64,000 nt of DNA, taken from Anoxybacter fermentans. Its GTDB lineage: Bacteria; Bacillota; Halanaerobiia; DY22613. The notes beneath the pieces are model-generated. The model was not told the origin of the DNA. It ran no database searches and worked only from the letters and a program-made list of their open reading frames with translations. Shown piece by piece: positions 52,163-60,821 of the stretch. The position numbers and the translations under genes were made by a program. The stretch is from positions 496,001 to 560,000 of the forward strand of contig NZ_CP016379.1 in assembly GCF_003991135.1 (NCBI RefSeq). Reading direction: 5' to 3'. Numbering within the stretch: position 1 is the stretch's first letter; each line of letters starts with the position of its first letter.

Positions 52163-53535
52163 AAGATAAGTTGGCTCCGTTGAATTGATTGGTAAATTGA
52201 TTTTGAAATAAACATTTAAATTTAATAACTTAACATTGCATTAAATACTCTTCTCCTTAGATTCATAACATTTGGAACACCATATCCAATCCTTTTGATC
52301 AATTTAATCTTGTTATTGATACCCTCAGCAAAGCCATTGGTTATCTTAGTCTTAAAATAATTTAGTATTTTTTCTTCCCATCTTTGTATTATCTTTTTTA
52401 CCTGGTAAAAAGGCATCAGCTTGTTTTTTATTACTTCTTTATACCACCTTTTTAGAGCTCTGGTGGCTTCTTTCACATCATCTAGCTGCAATAGGTCTCT
52501 GAATTCCTCTTTTAATTCCCAGGCCTTTTCTAGAGCTGGACTGAGTTCAAATAATTTGATGAGCTTTTCATGTTCTTCATCTGTCAATTCTTCAGCTCGT
52601 TTTTGGAGTAATAAACGACTTTGAAAAAACTTTCTTCTCTGATGATTATTTACTGTTTGTTGAACTTGTTTTCTAACTTCATCAAGGGCTCTGTTCATTA
52701 AAGTTACAAGATGAAATTTATCTATAACAATTTTTGCATGAGTAAATGCTGCATTTGCTACTGCTTTGAACGGCCGCCACATATCCATAGAGATCGATTG
52801 AATCTGTCGTCTTTGTTCATCTTCCCAACAATTAAAGTAGTCAATTAAATCATCCTTTTTGCGAGTAGGTAAAATGTCAATTAACTCCCGATTAATTGGA
52901 TCTGTAATGCTAACTCCATATTTATGGCGTTTTAAAACTGCAAATTCATCGATACTGATGGCTTTTAATTGACTAAGTTTTGAAACTTGTTGTTTAATGA
53001 GAGGGTCAACTACTTTTTTAACTGCATTATTAACAGCTGTATAACTTAACCCGTTTTCTCTAGCAACTTTAGAATAATCCTTGCTGACAGTTTCTTTAGC
53101 AAGATATTTATCAAAGCGTTTGGTTTTACGGGCATATTTATCAATACTTTCATATTTTTCAGGGATACCCCTCTTATGACAATAAGGACAACGATATCTT
53201 TTCTTTAGAAGTCTAATGATTACTAGTTTACCTCTTATGGGGATGTCTCTAATATTTTGCCATTTTGTATCATGGATTTTATTAGTGATATTACCACACT
53301 GAGGACACACAATGTGATTTTTCTTTGCTTCAGCGATAAAAATATATCTGTCCTCTGTTGAAATAATTTCAGTTGCAATAATGTCTGGCAAATCAAGAAA
53401 TTTTATGATATTATTATATTGCATTTGCTGGACTCCTTTCTTTGGTTTTTAGTTCGCAACTAATTAATTCAACGGAGCCAGCAAATGCCTTTTTATTTTT
53501 TATAATTTTTTCTTCACAACATTAATTATAGACCC
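52141..53535 (-). mobile_element. ISL3-family insertion sequence, copy 2 (1395 bp)
   Basis: It has the same ends and length as copy 1 at 10833-12227. The exact 8-bp duplication AAGATAAA flanks it at 52133-52140 and 53536-53543. I see four substitutions between copies, at 52424, 52494, 52755 and 53356 (copy 1 equivalents 11116, 11186, 11447, 12048). It inserted into the 3' end of a small membrane protein gene. Confidence 0.97.
52222..53424 (-). CDS. ISL3-family transposase (copy 2)
   Basis: This 400 aa product is identical to the copy 1 transposase except for two residues: Asp to Asn in KAVANAAFTH, within the catalytic-core region, and Ser to Asn in VIKNKLMPF. Zinc-finger, helix-turn-helix and DDE blocks are otherwise the same. 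Whether the Asp to Asn change affects a catalytic residue needs an alignment; the adjacent MDMW and VIDKFH aspartates are conserved in both. Confidence 0.96.
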   Translation of the reverse strand: MQYNNIIKFLDLPDIIATEIISTEDRYIFIAEAKKNHIVCPQCGNITNKIHDTKWQNIRDIPIRGKLVIIRLLKKRYRCPYCHKRGIPEKYESIDKYARKTKRFDKYLAKETVSKDYSKVARENGLSYTAVNNAVKKVVDPLIKQQVSKLSQLKAISIDEFAVLKRHKYGVSITDPINRELIDILPTRKKDDLIDYFNCWEDEQRRQIQSISMDMWRPFKAVANAAFTHAKIVIDKFHLVTLMNRALDEVRKQVQQTVNNHQRRKFFQSRLLLQKRAEELTDEEHEKLIKLFELSPALEKAWELKEEFRDLLQLDDVKEATRALKRWYKEVIKNKLMPFYQVKKIIQRWEEKILNYFKTKITNGFAEGINNKIKLIKRIGYGVPNVMNLRRRVFNAMLSY

Positions 53536-53572
53536 AAGATAAATAAAGATGAGGTCTGGAAATAGAAAAAAA

Positions 53573-53748
53573 CGGGGCTGTCCCAAAAGCAATTAAATAT
53601 TTTTGGGGCACAGTCCCTTTATTCATGTTTACATATCATTCTTCTGTTAAGAAAAATAAAAAACCATATCCTGACATTCTAAACTACCGCCAGTTTAGCC
53701 AGGTTATGGGCTATACACACTAACCCCCATTCAATTTTTTCTTTCTCA
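53573..53748 (-). mobile_element. IS1182-family element scrap (transposase C-terminus and end)
   Basis: The terminal inverted repeat GGGGCTGTCCCAAAAG at 53573 equals the end of the element starting at 63740. On the minus strand the piece encodes KIEWGLVCIAHNLAKLAV, the conserved IS1182 transposase C-terminus. The rest of the element is deleted, leaving about 175 bases fused to an hsdR scrap. Confidence 0.82.
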
Positions 53749-53768
53749 GGGCCAGCAGAAATCTCCGG

Positions 53769-53930
53769 AATGGAGCTGGAAATTCACCCAATCCAGATGG
53801 ATATAAAACTGCTTATCTCTGGAAAGAAGTATTATGTAAAGATAGTTTAATGGATATTATCGGACGTTTTTACATTTACAGGTTAAAGAAAAAGCGCTTA
53901 ATGGTTGAAAGATTAGAAAAGAAATTATGA
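53769..53930 (+). pseudogene. Fragment of type I restriction endonuclease subunit (hsdR)
   Basis: The 53-codon piece reads NGAGNSPNPDGYKTAYLWKE, DSLMDIIGRF and ends MVERLEKKL before TGA. The GNPPNPDGYKTAYLWEEV and DILGRF blocks are typical of the HsdR N-terminal/helicase junction. Over 90 percent of the gene is missing. With the hsdS scrap at 51387 it shows that a type I restriction system once stood here. Confidence 0.8.
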
Positions 53931-53947
53931 TTTTCCCCCGGTATCAT

Positions 53948-53968
53948 CAAATTAGCTTTTTGCAGTAT
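53948..53968 (+). repeat. Terminal scrap of the foldback element
   Basis: AAATTAGCTTTTTGCAGT equals the last 18 or so bases of the family right end. It marks the island's right edge, just before the ylxM promoter. Confidence 0.6.
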
Positions 53969-54031
53969 AGCAATACCATAAAAATTTTAGTTTAGTCATT
54001 CTGGCAAGATTGAAAATCTGAAAAATAATTG

Positions 54032-54060
54032 TTGACATTCCCATAACATTCGTATATAAT
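54032..54060 (+). promoter_or_regulatory. Vegetative promoter of the ylxM-ffh operon
   Basis: Consensus TTGACA (54032-54037) and TATAAT (54055-54060) are separated by exactly 17 bases. The first gene starts about 45 bases downstream. Confidence 0.85.
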
Positions 54061-54102
54061 ATCACCTGTAAAGCAAATTAACTTTACAGCTTTGCGGGTG
54101 AT
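54061..54102 (+). promoter_or_regulatory. Stem-loop leader covering the ylxM ribosome site
   Basis: ATCACCTGTAAAG pairs with CTTTACAG and, after a short bulge, GGGTGAT. The right strand GGGTGAT is also the ribosome site for ylxM, so this hairpin would hide it in the transcript. No known riboswitch or leader family was recognised. Confidence 0.5.
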
Positions 54103-54106
54103 ATTT

Positions 54107-54445
54107 TTGTTGGAGAAAAAAATTAGAATGGGAGAATTATACGATTTTTACGGACAATTATTGACTTCAAGACAGCAGGAATTTATGGAACTTTATTACC
54201 AACACGATCTCTCTTTAGGTGAAATTGCTGAAAAATTTGCTGTCAGCCGTCAGGCAGTCTATGATAATTTACGTCGTTCTGAAGAACTGTTGAAAGAATA
54301 TGAGGCAAAACTTAAACTCCTGGCTAAGAATAAAGAACTGAGAAAAAAGATTAAGTTAGTCAAAGAGTTGGTAGAAGGTCTGGATTGTGATCCTGAAAAA
54401 CGTCAGGAGATTATTACATTGATTGATCAACTTTTGGATGGTTGA
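54107..54445 (+). CDS. ylxM: YlxM family helix-turn-helix protein
   Basis: This 112 aa protein has [46 protein letters not shown], a sigma-70 region 4-like helix-turn-helix, followed by a charged helical tail. YlxM is always next to ffh and is thought to act with the signal recognition particle. Alignment with other YlxM starts (MLEKxxR) points to TTG 54107. The frame is open to TTG 54092. Confidence 0.93.
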   Translation: MLEKKIRMGELYDFYGQLLTSRQQEFMELYYQHDLSLGEIAEKFAVSRQAVYDNLRRSEELLKEYEAKLKLLAKNKELRKKIKLVKELVEGLDCDPEKRQEIITLIDQLLDG

Positions 54446-54492
54446 GGAATAGGTATTTTGGCTGTGGTCGTTGGCTTAAAAGGAGGTATAAA

Positions 54493-55827
54493 ATGGTTTT
54501 TCAAAGTCTGGCCGAAAAATTACAAAGTGCCCTTGATAAGTTGAAAGGTAAAGGCAAATTAACAGAGAAGGATGTCAAGGCAGCTTTAAGAGAAGTTAAG
54601 ATGGCCCTATTGGAAGCAGATGTTAACTTTAAAGTTGTGAAAGACTTTGTTAAAAAGATTCAAGAACGGGCTGTGGGTCATGAAGTTATGGAGAGTCTTA
54701 CTCCTGGCCAGCAGGTAATTAAAATTGTAAATGATGAGCTGACCCAGCTTATGGGTGGAACTCAGAGTAAGTTAACTGTTGCCTCCAAACCACCTACAGT
54801 AGTTATGTTAGTGGGACTTCAGGGGGCTGGTAAAACTACTACCTGTGGAAAGTTGGCCAGGGTTCTTGAGAAGCAGGGCAGGAGACCTTTATTGGTTGCT
54901 GCTGATATCTATCGTCCTGCTGCTATTAAACAGCTCCAGGTATTAGGTGAAAGATTGGATATACCGGTCTTTAGTATGGGAGACCAGACAAATCCGATTG
55001 ATATTGCTAAAGGTGCTCTTAGCTATGCTGAATCCCACGGACGGGATTATCTGATTATTGATACGGCGGGTCGTCTCCATATAAATGAAGAGTTAATGAA
55101 TGAATTAAAAGAGATAAAAGCTGCCGTCAAACCCCATGAAATTCTTCTGGTAGTTGATGCCATGACCGGACAGGATGCCGTCAATGTTGCGGAAAAATTT
55201 GATGAAGCATTAGGAATTGATGGTGTTATTTTGACCAAATTAGATGGCGATGCCCGGGGTGGTGCGGCTCTATCTATTCGGGCTGTGACTGGTAAACCGA
55301 TTAAGTTTGTCGGTATGGGTGAGAAACTGGATGCATTGGAGCCATTTCATCCGGACCGAATGGCATCAAGAATTCTGGGTATGGGCGATGTTTTAAGTCT
55401 AATTGAGAAAGCCCAGCAGAGTATTGATTTAAAGAAAGCCCAGGAATTAGAGAGGAAACTGAAAAAACAGGAGTTTACCTTAGAAGACTTCTTAGAGCAG
55501 ATGAAACAGGTGCGGAATATGGGGCCTTTAGATCAGTTGTTGGGTATGATACCAGGTATGGGTAAAGTTAAACATTTAAAGAATTTACAGGTAGATGAGA
55601 AGGCCCTTGATCATATAGAAGCCATTATCAATTCCATGACCATAGAAGAACGCCGCAATCCCGATATTATTAATGGCAGTCGCAGAAGACGGATTGCGCG
55701 TGGAAGCGGTACTTCCGTTCAGGAAGTAAACCGGGTGTTGAAACAGTTTAATCAGTTACGGAAGATGATGAAACAGTTAAATGATATGCAAAAGGGCGGT
55801 AAGTTTGGGAGATTTCCTTTCTTTTAA
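54493..55827 (+). CDS. ffh: Signal recognition particle protein Ffh
   Basis: This 444 aa SRP GTPase has an N domain (residues 1-85), a G domain with [37 protein letters not shown] and [14 protein letters not shown], and a methionine-rich M domain from about 300 ([36 protein letters not shown]). It binds signal peptides and 4.5S RNA and pairs with FtsY. AAAGGAGG precedes ATG 54493. It is co-transcribed with ylxM and ribosomal protein genes. Confidence 0.98.
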   Translation: MVFQSLAEKLQSALDKLKGKGKLTEKDVKAALREVKMALLEADVNFKVVKDFVKKIQERAVGHEVMESLTPGQQVIKIVNDELTQLMGGTQSKLTVASKPPTVVMLVGLQGAGKTTTCGKLARVLEKQGRRPLLVAADIYRPAAIKQLQVLGERLDIPVFSMGDQTNPIDIAKGALSYAESHGRDYLIIDTAGRLHINEELMNELKEIKAAVKPHEILLVVDAMTGQDAVNVAEKFDEALGIDGVILTKLDGDARGGAALSIRAVTGKPIKFVGMGEKLDALEPFHPDRMASRILGMGDVLSLIEKAQQSIDLKKAQELERKLKKQEFTLEDFLEQMKQVRNMGPLDQLLGMIPGMGKVKHLKNLQVDEKALDHIEAIINSMTIEERRNPDIINGSRRRRIARGSGTSVQEVNRVLKQFNQLRKMMKQLNDMQKGGKFGRFPFF

Positions 55828-55877
55828 AATATAGTCTATACAGCATGATTTGCAGGGTTTAAAAGGAGGTGAAAGAC

Positions 55878-56147
55878 ATGGCAGTAAGGATTCGTTTAAG
55901 AAGAATGGGTTCTAAGCGGAATGCTTTCTATCGTGTGGTAGTAGCTGATTCCAGATCTCCACGTGATGGTAGATTTATTGAAGAATTGGGTTACTATAAC
56001 CCAACTACTGAACCCGAAACTATAAAGATTGATGAAGAGAAAGCTTTAGATTGGCTGGCAAAAGGTGCACAACCTTCCGATACTGTAAAAAGCCTTTTCC
56101 GTAAGCAGGGAATTATGCAAAAATTTAATGCCAGCAAGAATAAATAA
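55878..56147 (+). CDS. rpsP: 30S ribosomal protein S16
   Basis: This 89 aa protein is the complete S16 sequence: [40 protein letters not shown] and [16 protein letters not shown]. It is required for 30S assembly. ATG 55878 follows AAAGGAGGTGA. The next gene, khpA, is the usual neighbour. Confidence 0.98.
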   Translation: MAVRIRLRRMGSKRNAFYRVVVADSRSPRDGRFIEELGYYNPTTEPETIKIDEEKALDWLAKGAQPSDTVKSLFRKQGIMQKFNASKNK

Positions 56148-56189
56148 CCCCTCGTTTGGGTAAGCTCGTTCAGGGGGTGTAAATAACCC

Positions 56190-56417
56190 GTGAAGGATTT
56201 AGTGGAAGTCATCGCAAAAGCCTTAGTAGACAACCCAGAAGAAGTTGTTGTCAAAGAAACTGAAAGTGGTAACTCAGTTAGAATTGTGCTTTCTGTAGCT
56301 GAAGATGATATGGGTAAGGTTATTGGTAAACAGGGGCGGATTGCAAAAGCTATTCGCACAGTAGTTAAAGCTGCCGCTACTAAGGAAAATAAGCGTGTAA
56401 ATGTTGAAATTCTTTAA
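56190..56417 (+). CDS. khpA: KH-domain RNA-binding protein KhpA
   Basis: This 75 aa single KH domain has the GxxG loop in GKVIGKQGRIAKAIRTVV. KhpA acts with KhpB in RNA-mediated regulation of cell elongation and division in Firmicutes. GTG start; the best ribosome site (AGGGGGTG) is about 10 bases before it. It overlaps nothing, and rimM follows. Confidence 0.95.
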   Translation: MKDLVEVIAKALVDNPEEVVVKETESGNSVRIVLSVAEDDMGKVIGKQGRIAKAIRTVVKAAATKENKRVNVEIL

Positions 56418-56481
56418 AAGGCCAGGAATGTACTATCCTGGTCTTTTACGTCTTAAGTACTTTTTAAAGAGGTGGTATCGG

Positions 56482-56988
56482 GTGTCTGAGATGATCACCA
56501 TTGGTAAAGTCACTAAACCTCACAATCGGAAAGGTGAGGTAAAATGTCTTATTCTTTCCGATTTTCCAGAACGTTTTTTAGAGCTGGATCGAGTATTTTT
56601 AGAAAATGAAGAAGATATAAAAAGAATGCATGTGGAAAATGTCAGATTTCACAAAGATTATGCTATAGTCAAATTTGCTGAAGTAAATTCCATGAATGAA
56701 GCAGAAAAATTAAGGGGACATTTTATTAAAATTCCAGCTCATGAGGCTGTAGAGCTGCCAGAAGGTCATTTTTTTATCCATGATCTTATAGGGATAGATG
56801 TCTATACCGATACTGGTGAATATTTAGGCCAGCTTGAAGATATCAATACTACGGGAAGTAATGACATTTACATTGTTCGGAAGGGTAAAAAGGAAATTTT
56901 GCTTCCGGCTATTCATGATGTAGTAAAAGAGATTGATCTGGAGAGTAAAAAAATGATTGTACATATTATTGAAGGGTTAATAGATTAG
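56482..56988 (+). CDS. rimM: 16S rRNA processing protein RimM
   Basis: This 168 aa ribosome maturation factor binds S19 and helps mature the 30S head. The N-terminal barrel begins MITIGKVTKPHNRKGEVKC, and the PRC-barrel C-terminal domain includes HDLIGIDVYTDTGEYLGQL, TGSNDIYIV and EILLPAIHDVVKEIDL. GTG 56482 is six bases after AAGAGGTGG; ATG 56491 is an alternative. A longer open frame back to 56401 overlaps khpA and is not used. Confidence 0.96.
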   Translation: MSEMITIGKVTKPHNRKGEVKCLILSDFPERFLELDRVFLENEEDIKRMHVENVRFHKDYAIVKFAEVNSMNEAEKLRGHFIKIPAHEAVELPEGHFFIHDLIGIDVYTDTGEYLGQLEDINTTGSNDIYIVRKGKKEILLPAIHDVVKEIDLESKKMIVHIIEGLID

Positions 56989-56998
56989 GTGATGACTG

Positions 56999-57769
56999 AT
57001 GGTAACATTTCACATTCTGAGTATTTTTCCAGAGATGTTTGTTGGTGTCTTTCAAGAGAGTATTCTAAAACGGGCTCAAGAGAAGGGGTTAATCAAGATC
57101 AATCTGGTTAATATCCGTAACTATGCTACTGATAAACACAGAACTACAGATGATTACCCCTATGGAGGTGGCCCGGGGATGATAATGAAAGTCGAACCCA
57201 TCTTTCGGGCTTTTTATGATATAACTGCTAAAGCTAAAACTAAACCCCACCGAATTTTTATGTCTCCTCAGGGGAAAACTTTTAATCAGAAAAAGGCTAT
57301 TGAATTGGCAGAAAAAAAAGAGATTATCATTCTCTGTGGTCGCTATGAGGGAATTGATGAGCGGATCAGAGAAGAGCTGATTGATGAAGAGATCTCCATT
57401 GGAGATTATGTTCTAACCGGAGGAGAACTACCAGCAATGGTGGTGGTTGATGCCGTCTCCAGGATGATTCCTGGCGTATTGGGCGATGAAAGTTCTAAGG
57501 AAGATGATTCATTCTATTGTGGGCTTTTGGGGTATCCTCAATATACCCGTCCCCGGGAGTTTCAGGGCAAAAAAGTCCCTGATGTACTTTTAACTGGTAA
57601 CCATGCTTTGATTGAAAGGTGGCGGCGCAAAGAAGCATTACGTAGAACACTTCTTAGACGGCCAGATCTTTTAGTTGAGGCGGATTTAACTGAGGAAGAT
57701 TACAAATTATTAGAAGAGATTTATAACGAAGAGGGAATTGATGAGGAAAAAATACCTTTTAGATATTGA
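56999..57769 (+). CDS. trmD: tRNA (guanine37-N1)-methyltransferase TrmD
   Basis: This 256 aa SPOUT-class methyltransferase uses SAM to methylate G37 of tRNA. Motifs present are [28 protein letters not shown], the trefoil knot [33 protein letters not shown], and [11 protein letters not shown]. The dimer interface and active-site aspartate region are intact. It lies in the classic rimM-trmD-rplS order. Confidence 0.98.
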   Translation: MVTFHILSIFPEMFVGVFQESILKRAQEKGLIKINLVNIRNYATDKHRTTDDYPYGGGPGMIMKVEPIFRAFYDITAKAKTKPHRIFMSPQGKTFNQKKAIELAEKKEIIILCGRYEGIDERIREELIDEEISIGDYVLTGGELPAMVVVDAVSRMIPGVLGDESSKEDDSFYCGLLGYPQYTRPREFQGKKVPDVLLTGNHALIERWRRKEALRRTLLRRPDLLVEADLTEEDYKLLEEIYNEEGIDEEKIPFRY

Positions 57770-57794
57770 GTTTTGGGACAGTCTATGATATAAT
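57766..57794 (+). promoter_or_regulatory. Promoter for rplS
   Basis: TTGAGT (57766-57771) and TATAAT (57789-57794) are spaced by 17 bases. The -35 box overlaps the trmD stop codon. It gives rplS its own transcript besides read-through. Confidence 0.75.
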
Positions 57795-57873
57795 ATTTTT
57801 TGTGTGAAAACCGAACGGTCCGCTACCTGTGTAAAACCAGGCACGAACGTTCGATGGGAAGGAGGGAACATAA
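57795..57873 (+). promoter_or_regulatory. Probable L19 ribosomal protein leader
   Basis: After the promoter, CGAACG and CGTTCG enclose an inner hairpin (CCTGTGTAAAACCAGG) with conserved-looking GCACGAACG, ending at the GGAAGGAGG ribosome site. The arrangement and location match the L19 leader described in Firmicutes, through which L19 would repress its own synthesis. I judge by eye; a covariance search (RF00556) would decide. Confidence 0.55.
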
Positions 57874-58221
57874 GTGAACATTATTGATCAAATTGAACGG
57901 GAACAAATGAGAGATGATCTTCCTGAGTTCTTTATTGGGGATATGGTAGCCGTCCATTACAAGGTTGTAGAAGGCGGCAAGGAGAGAATTCAGGTTTTTG
58001 AAGGTAATGTAATCCGCCGTCAGAATGGTGGAATTAGAGAAACTTTTACAGTACGGAAGGTTTCTCACGGTATCGGAGTTGAAAGAACTTTCCCATTACA
58101 TTCACCTAAAATTGCGAAAATTGAAGTTAAACGCCGTGGTGATGTTAATCGGGCGAAACTTTACTATCTGCGTGGTACTGTTGGTAAGAAAGCTAAAGTT
58201 AAAGAGAAAATTATGTATTAA
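57874..58221 (+). CDS. rplS: 50S ribosomal protein L19
   Basis: This 115 aa protein has [65 protein letters not shown] and [26 protein letters not shown], the entire L19 pattern. It lies at the 30S-50S interface. GTG start behind GGAAGGAGG. Confidence 0.98.
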   Translation: MNIIDQIEREQMRDDLPEFFIGDMVAVHYKVVEGGKERIQVFEGNVIRRQNGGIRETFTVRKVSHGIGVERTFPLHSPKIAKIEVKRRGDVNRAKLYYLRGTVGKKAKVKEKIMY

Positions 58222-58230
58222 ATATAATTT

Positions 58231-58264
58231 GAGGGAGGACATTACTTACGCCTCCCTCTCGTTA
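58231..58264 (+). terminator. Hairpin after rplS
   Basis: GAGGGAGG pairs with CCTCCCTC across an 11-base loop; the tail TCGTTATATTATT is only moderately T-rich. Confidence 0.65.
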
Positions 58265-58307
58265 TATTATTCACCTTAAAAAACCCGTCCCAGGAAGGAG
58301 CCAGAAG

Positions 58308-58823
58308 ATGAGTTCGAAAGAGACATTATTTGAGTACGGAAGATCAATATTTTGGGCTTCAGTAGTTTCACTACTTCTTATTACCTTTGTTGTTCAAGCC
58401 TTTTATATTCCTTCCGGTTCTATGCGTCCAACTCTGGAAGTAAGAGATAGGATTTTAGTTAACAAATTTATATATCGTTTTAAAGACCCAGAACGATTTG
58501 ATATTATAGTCTTTAAATATCCAGTAGATCCTAGCCGTAAATTTATCAAAAGGGTCATTGGTGTTGGCGGTGACAAAATTCAGATTATTAAAGGACAGGT
58601 TTATGTCAATGATAGGCCTTTAAAAGAAGATTATATATTAACTAAAGGGTACAGTAACTATGGCCCGGTTATTGTTCCAGAGGGTAATTATTTTGTCCTG
58701 GGAGACAATAGAAATAACAGTGAGGATAGTAGGATTTGGGGCTTTGTTCCACGTGAAAATATAATAGGTCAGGCTTTTTTAATTTTCTGGCCTCTCAATC
58801 GAATTAGATTGCTTAATTGGTAG
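58308..58823 (+). CDS. lepB: Signal peptidase I
   Basis: This 171 aa type I signal peptidase removes Sec signal peptides outside the membrane. A single N-terminal membrane helix (IFWASVVSLLLITFVVQAFYI) is followed by the catalytic serine in PSGSMRPTLE, the lysine in KFIKRVIGVGGD, and the family boxes LGDNRNNSEDSR. AAGGAGCC precedes the ATG. Length is that of the short Gram-positive type. Confidence 0.97.
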   Translation: MSSKETLFEYGRSIFWASVVSLLLITFVVQAFYIPSGSMRPTLEVRDRILVNKFIYRFKDPERFDIIVFKYPVDPSRKFIKRVIGVGGDKIQIIKGQVYVNDRPLKEDYILTKGYSNYGPVIVPEGNYFVLGDNRNNSEDSRIWGFVPRENIIGQAFLIFWPLNRIRLLNW

Positions 58824-58833
58824 GTGAATGGCG

Positions 58834-59694
58834 ATGACGATACAGTGGTATCCAGGTCATATGGCAAAAGCAAAGAGGGTTTTAAAAGAACATCTAAAAT
58901 TGGTAGATATTGTTTTAGAGCTTTTAGATGCGCGAATTCCTTATAGTAGCAGCAATCCTGATCTGGAGAAGCTGGTTAAAAATAAAGATCGGATTATTAT
59001 TTTAAATAAAAAAGATCTGGCTAATCCTCAAATTACTGCTGAGTGGATTGAGTATTTAAATCATAATGCTCCAACTTTTGCTGTGAATACAATGACAGGG
59101 GCGGGGCTTAAAGAAGTATTAAACGAGGTACAAAAAAAAGCAGATGCCATCAATAGACGTTTAAAAAAACGGGGCCGCAATCCCCGCAATATTCGTTTGT
59201 TGATTATAGGGATTCCCAATGTGGGTAAATCTGCTTTAATTAACAGGATTGCTGGGCGATCAAAAGCAAAAGTTGAAAATCGGCCCGGTGTGACCCGGGG
59301 TAAGCAGTGGATTAAAGTTCGAAAGGGTCTGCTTTTAATGGATTCTCCGGGGATTCTCTGGCCCAGATTTGAAAACCAGGAGGTTGGGCTGAAACTTGCT
59401 GCAACCGGTGCGATTCGTACAGAAGTTTTCAATGAAGAAGAGGTTGCATATCATTTGCTTAAGTGGTTATTAAAGATTGCTCCAGAAGATCTGCAGAATT
59501 TCTTTGGGGTGGAATTAGTGGAGGATCCATATGAGATGATGCTTGTTATTGGTCGCAAACGTGGTTTTCTCCAATCTGGCGGACGTGTACAAACTGAGCA
59601 AACAGCACGAATGATTTTAAAAGAATTTAGAAATGGCCGGATAGGACAGGTCAGTCTGGAACGACCGGATAAGGGTGAGGATAATGGAAGTTAA
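58834..59694 (+). CDS. rbgA: Ribosome biogenesis GTPase A (RbgA/YlqF)
   Basis: This 286 aa circularly permuted GTPase helps a late step of 50S assembly. The G4 motif NKKDLA comes before G1 GIPNVGKSALIN and G3 DSPG, as expected. The N-terminus WYPGHMAKAKR and the C-terminal helical domain (GRKRGFLQSGGRVQTEQTARMIL) are typical. ATG 58834 is six bases after AGGTGA; ATG 58828 lies directly on that site. It overlaps rnhB by 11 bases. Confidence 0.97.
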   Translation: MTIQWYPGHMAKAKRVLKEHLKLVDIVLELLDARIPYSSSNPDLEKLVKNKDRIIILNKKDLANPQITAEWIEYLNHNAPTFAVNTMTGAGLKEVLNEVQKKADAINRRLKKRGRNPRNIRLLIIGIPNVGKSALINRIAGRSKAKVENRPGVTRGKQWIKVRKGLLLMDSPGILWPRFENQEVGLKLAATGAIRTEVFNEEEVAYHLLKWLLKIAPEDLQNFFGVELVEDPYEMMLVIGRKRGFLQSGGRVQTEQTARMILKEFRNGRIGQVSLERPDKGEDNGS

Positions 59695-60472
59695 AGATTT
59701 TTCCCGTTTGACTGTTAATCAGGTGGAAAACTTGCTAAAAAATATAGAACCAACCCCTGAACTGATTGCCAGGTTAAAAGAAGATAGCCGTATAGGTATA
59801 CATAAGATTGCTGAGCGGTTGGAACGTAAGCTAGCCTACATAAAAGAGTTAGAGAGTAAGTTTGAACGGATGCTTGAGTATGAGAAGGCATATTGGGAAC
59901 AGGGGTTTTATCGCATTGCCGGTGTAGATGAAGTAGGCAGAGGGCCTTTGGCAGGGCCAGTTGTGGCTGCTGCTGTAATCTTAAAACCTGAATTTCGTCT
60001 ATTGGGGCTTAATGATTCCAAACAGTTGACAGAAGAGAAACGTGAGGAATTTTATGAAGAAATTTTAAACCAGGCTCTTGCTGTTGGCATCGGTATAGTG
60101 GATAATAGAGTAATTGATGAGATTAACATATTACAGGCAAGTTTTCGAGCAATGTCGCTGGCCTTAGAGCAATTGGCTAAAAAGGGCCATGAACCGGATT
60201 TTATCTTTGTTGATGGTAGACATCCCATTCCAGGGCTTATAACTTTCCAGCGCCCCATTGTCGGTGGTGATGAAGAAAGTGCATCCATTGCTGCAGCTTC
60301 TATTGTGGCAAAGGTTACCAGAGATCGGATAATGGTTGAGATGGCGAAAAAATATCCAGGATATGGTTTTGAGCGAAATAAAGGGTATGGATCTCGTGAG
60401 CATCTTGAAGGATTACGAAAGCTTGGCCCTTCTCCCATACACCGACTTTCTTTCTCACAGGTAAAACTTTAG
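59684..60472 (+). CDS. rnhB: Ribonuclease HII
   Basis: This 262 aa enzyme removes ribonucleotides from DNA and RNA from hybrids. An N-terminal extension of about 75 residues, typical of Firmicute RNase HII, precedes the catalytic domain. That domain has AGVDEVGRGPLAGPVVAAAV (Asp and Glu), LNDSKQLTEEKRE, FVDGRHPIPG (Asp) and ASIAAASIVAKVTRD. ATG 59684 was chosen; GTG 59675 is in frame. Confidence 0.97.
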   Translation: MEVKDFSRLTVNQVENLLKNIEPTPELIARLKEDSRIGIHKIAERLERKLAYIKELESKFERMLEYEKAYWEQGFYRIAGVDEVGRGPLAGPVVAAAVILKPEFRLLGLNDSKQLTEEKREEFYEEILNQALAVGIGIVDNRVIDEINILQASFRAMSLALEQLAKKGHEPDFIFVDGRHPIPGLITFQRPIVGGDEESASIAAASIVAKVTRDRIMVEMAKKYPGYGFERNKGYGSREHLEGLRKLGPSPIHRLSFSQVKL

Positions 60473-60580
60473 AATTTTGTAAGTCAAGGTAAGTGAAATA
60501 TTAAAAAGAATTTTTATCTCTATAAAAGAGAAAGGGATAAAGAACCAGCTTTTCTCTTACTTTAATTTTGTTTTATATCT

Positions 60581-60801
60581 GATTTTACTGCAAAAAGCTA
60601 ATTTTTCGCTTCAAAAGAAATTTTTCGAACCATCTAAAGTTCGATTTCAGTCGAAATAAGGCATACTAATCAATGGATCCTCCTGGTCTTTGATTAGCTC
60701 ATCACATTCTGTGATGAGGTCTTATTTCTCCTTTAATCTCACTAAGACGGTTTAACGAAAAATTTCTATGTTGCTCAAAATTAGCTTTTTGCAATTTAAT
60801 C
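60581..60801 (+). repeat. Foldback MITE-like element, copy F (221 bp)
   Basis: The element runs from GATTTTACTGCAAAAAGC to GCTTTTTGCAATTTAATC. The centre is like copy B (CAATGGATCCTCCTGG, then CTCATCACATTCTGTGATGAG). ATATCT flanks it directly on both sides (60575-60580, 60802-60807), a 6-bp duplication. It lies between convergent rnhB and the XRE gene and fills most of that 350-base gap. Confidence 0.92.
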
Positions 60802-60821
60802 ATATCTTATTTTCTCTGCTT

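Noticed and set aside
10833-53535. ISL3 copies 1 and 2 as ends of a composite transposon carrying the 40 kb between them.
   Set aside because: Each copy has its own exact 8-bp duplication, showing independent single insertions, and the DNA between is mostly core housekeeping genes.
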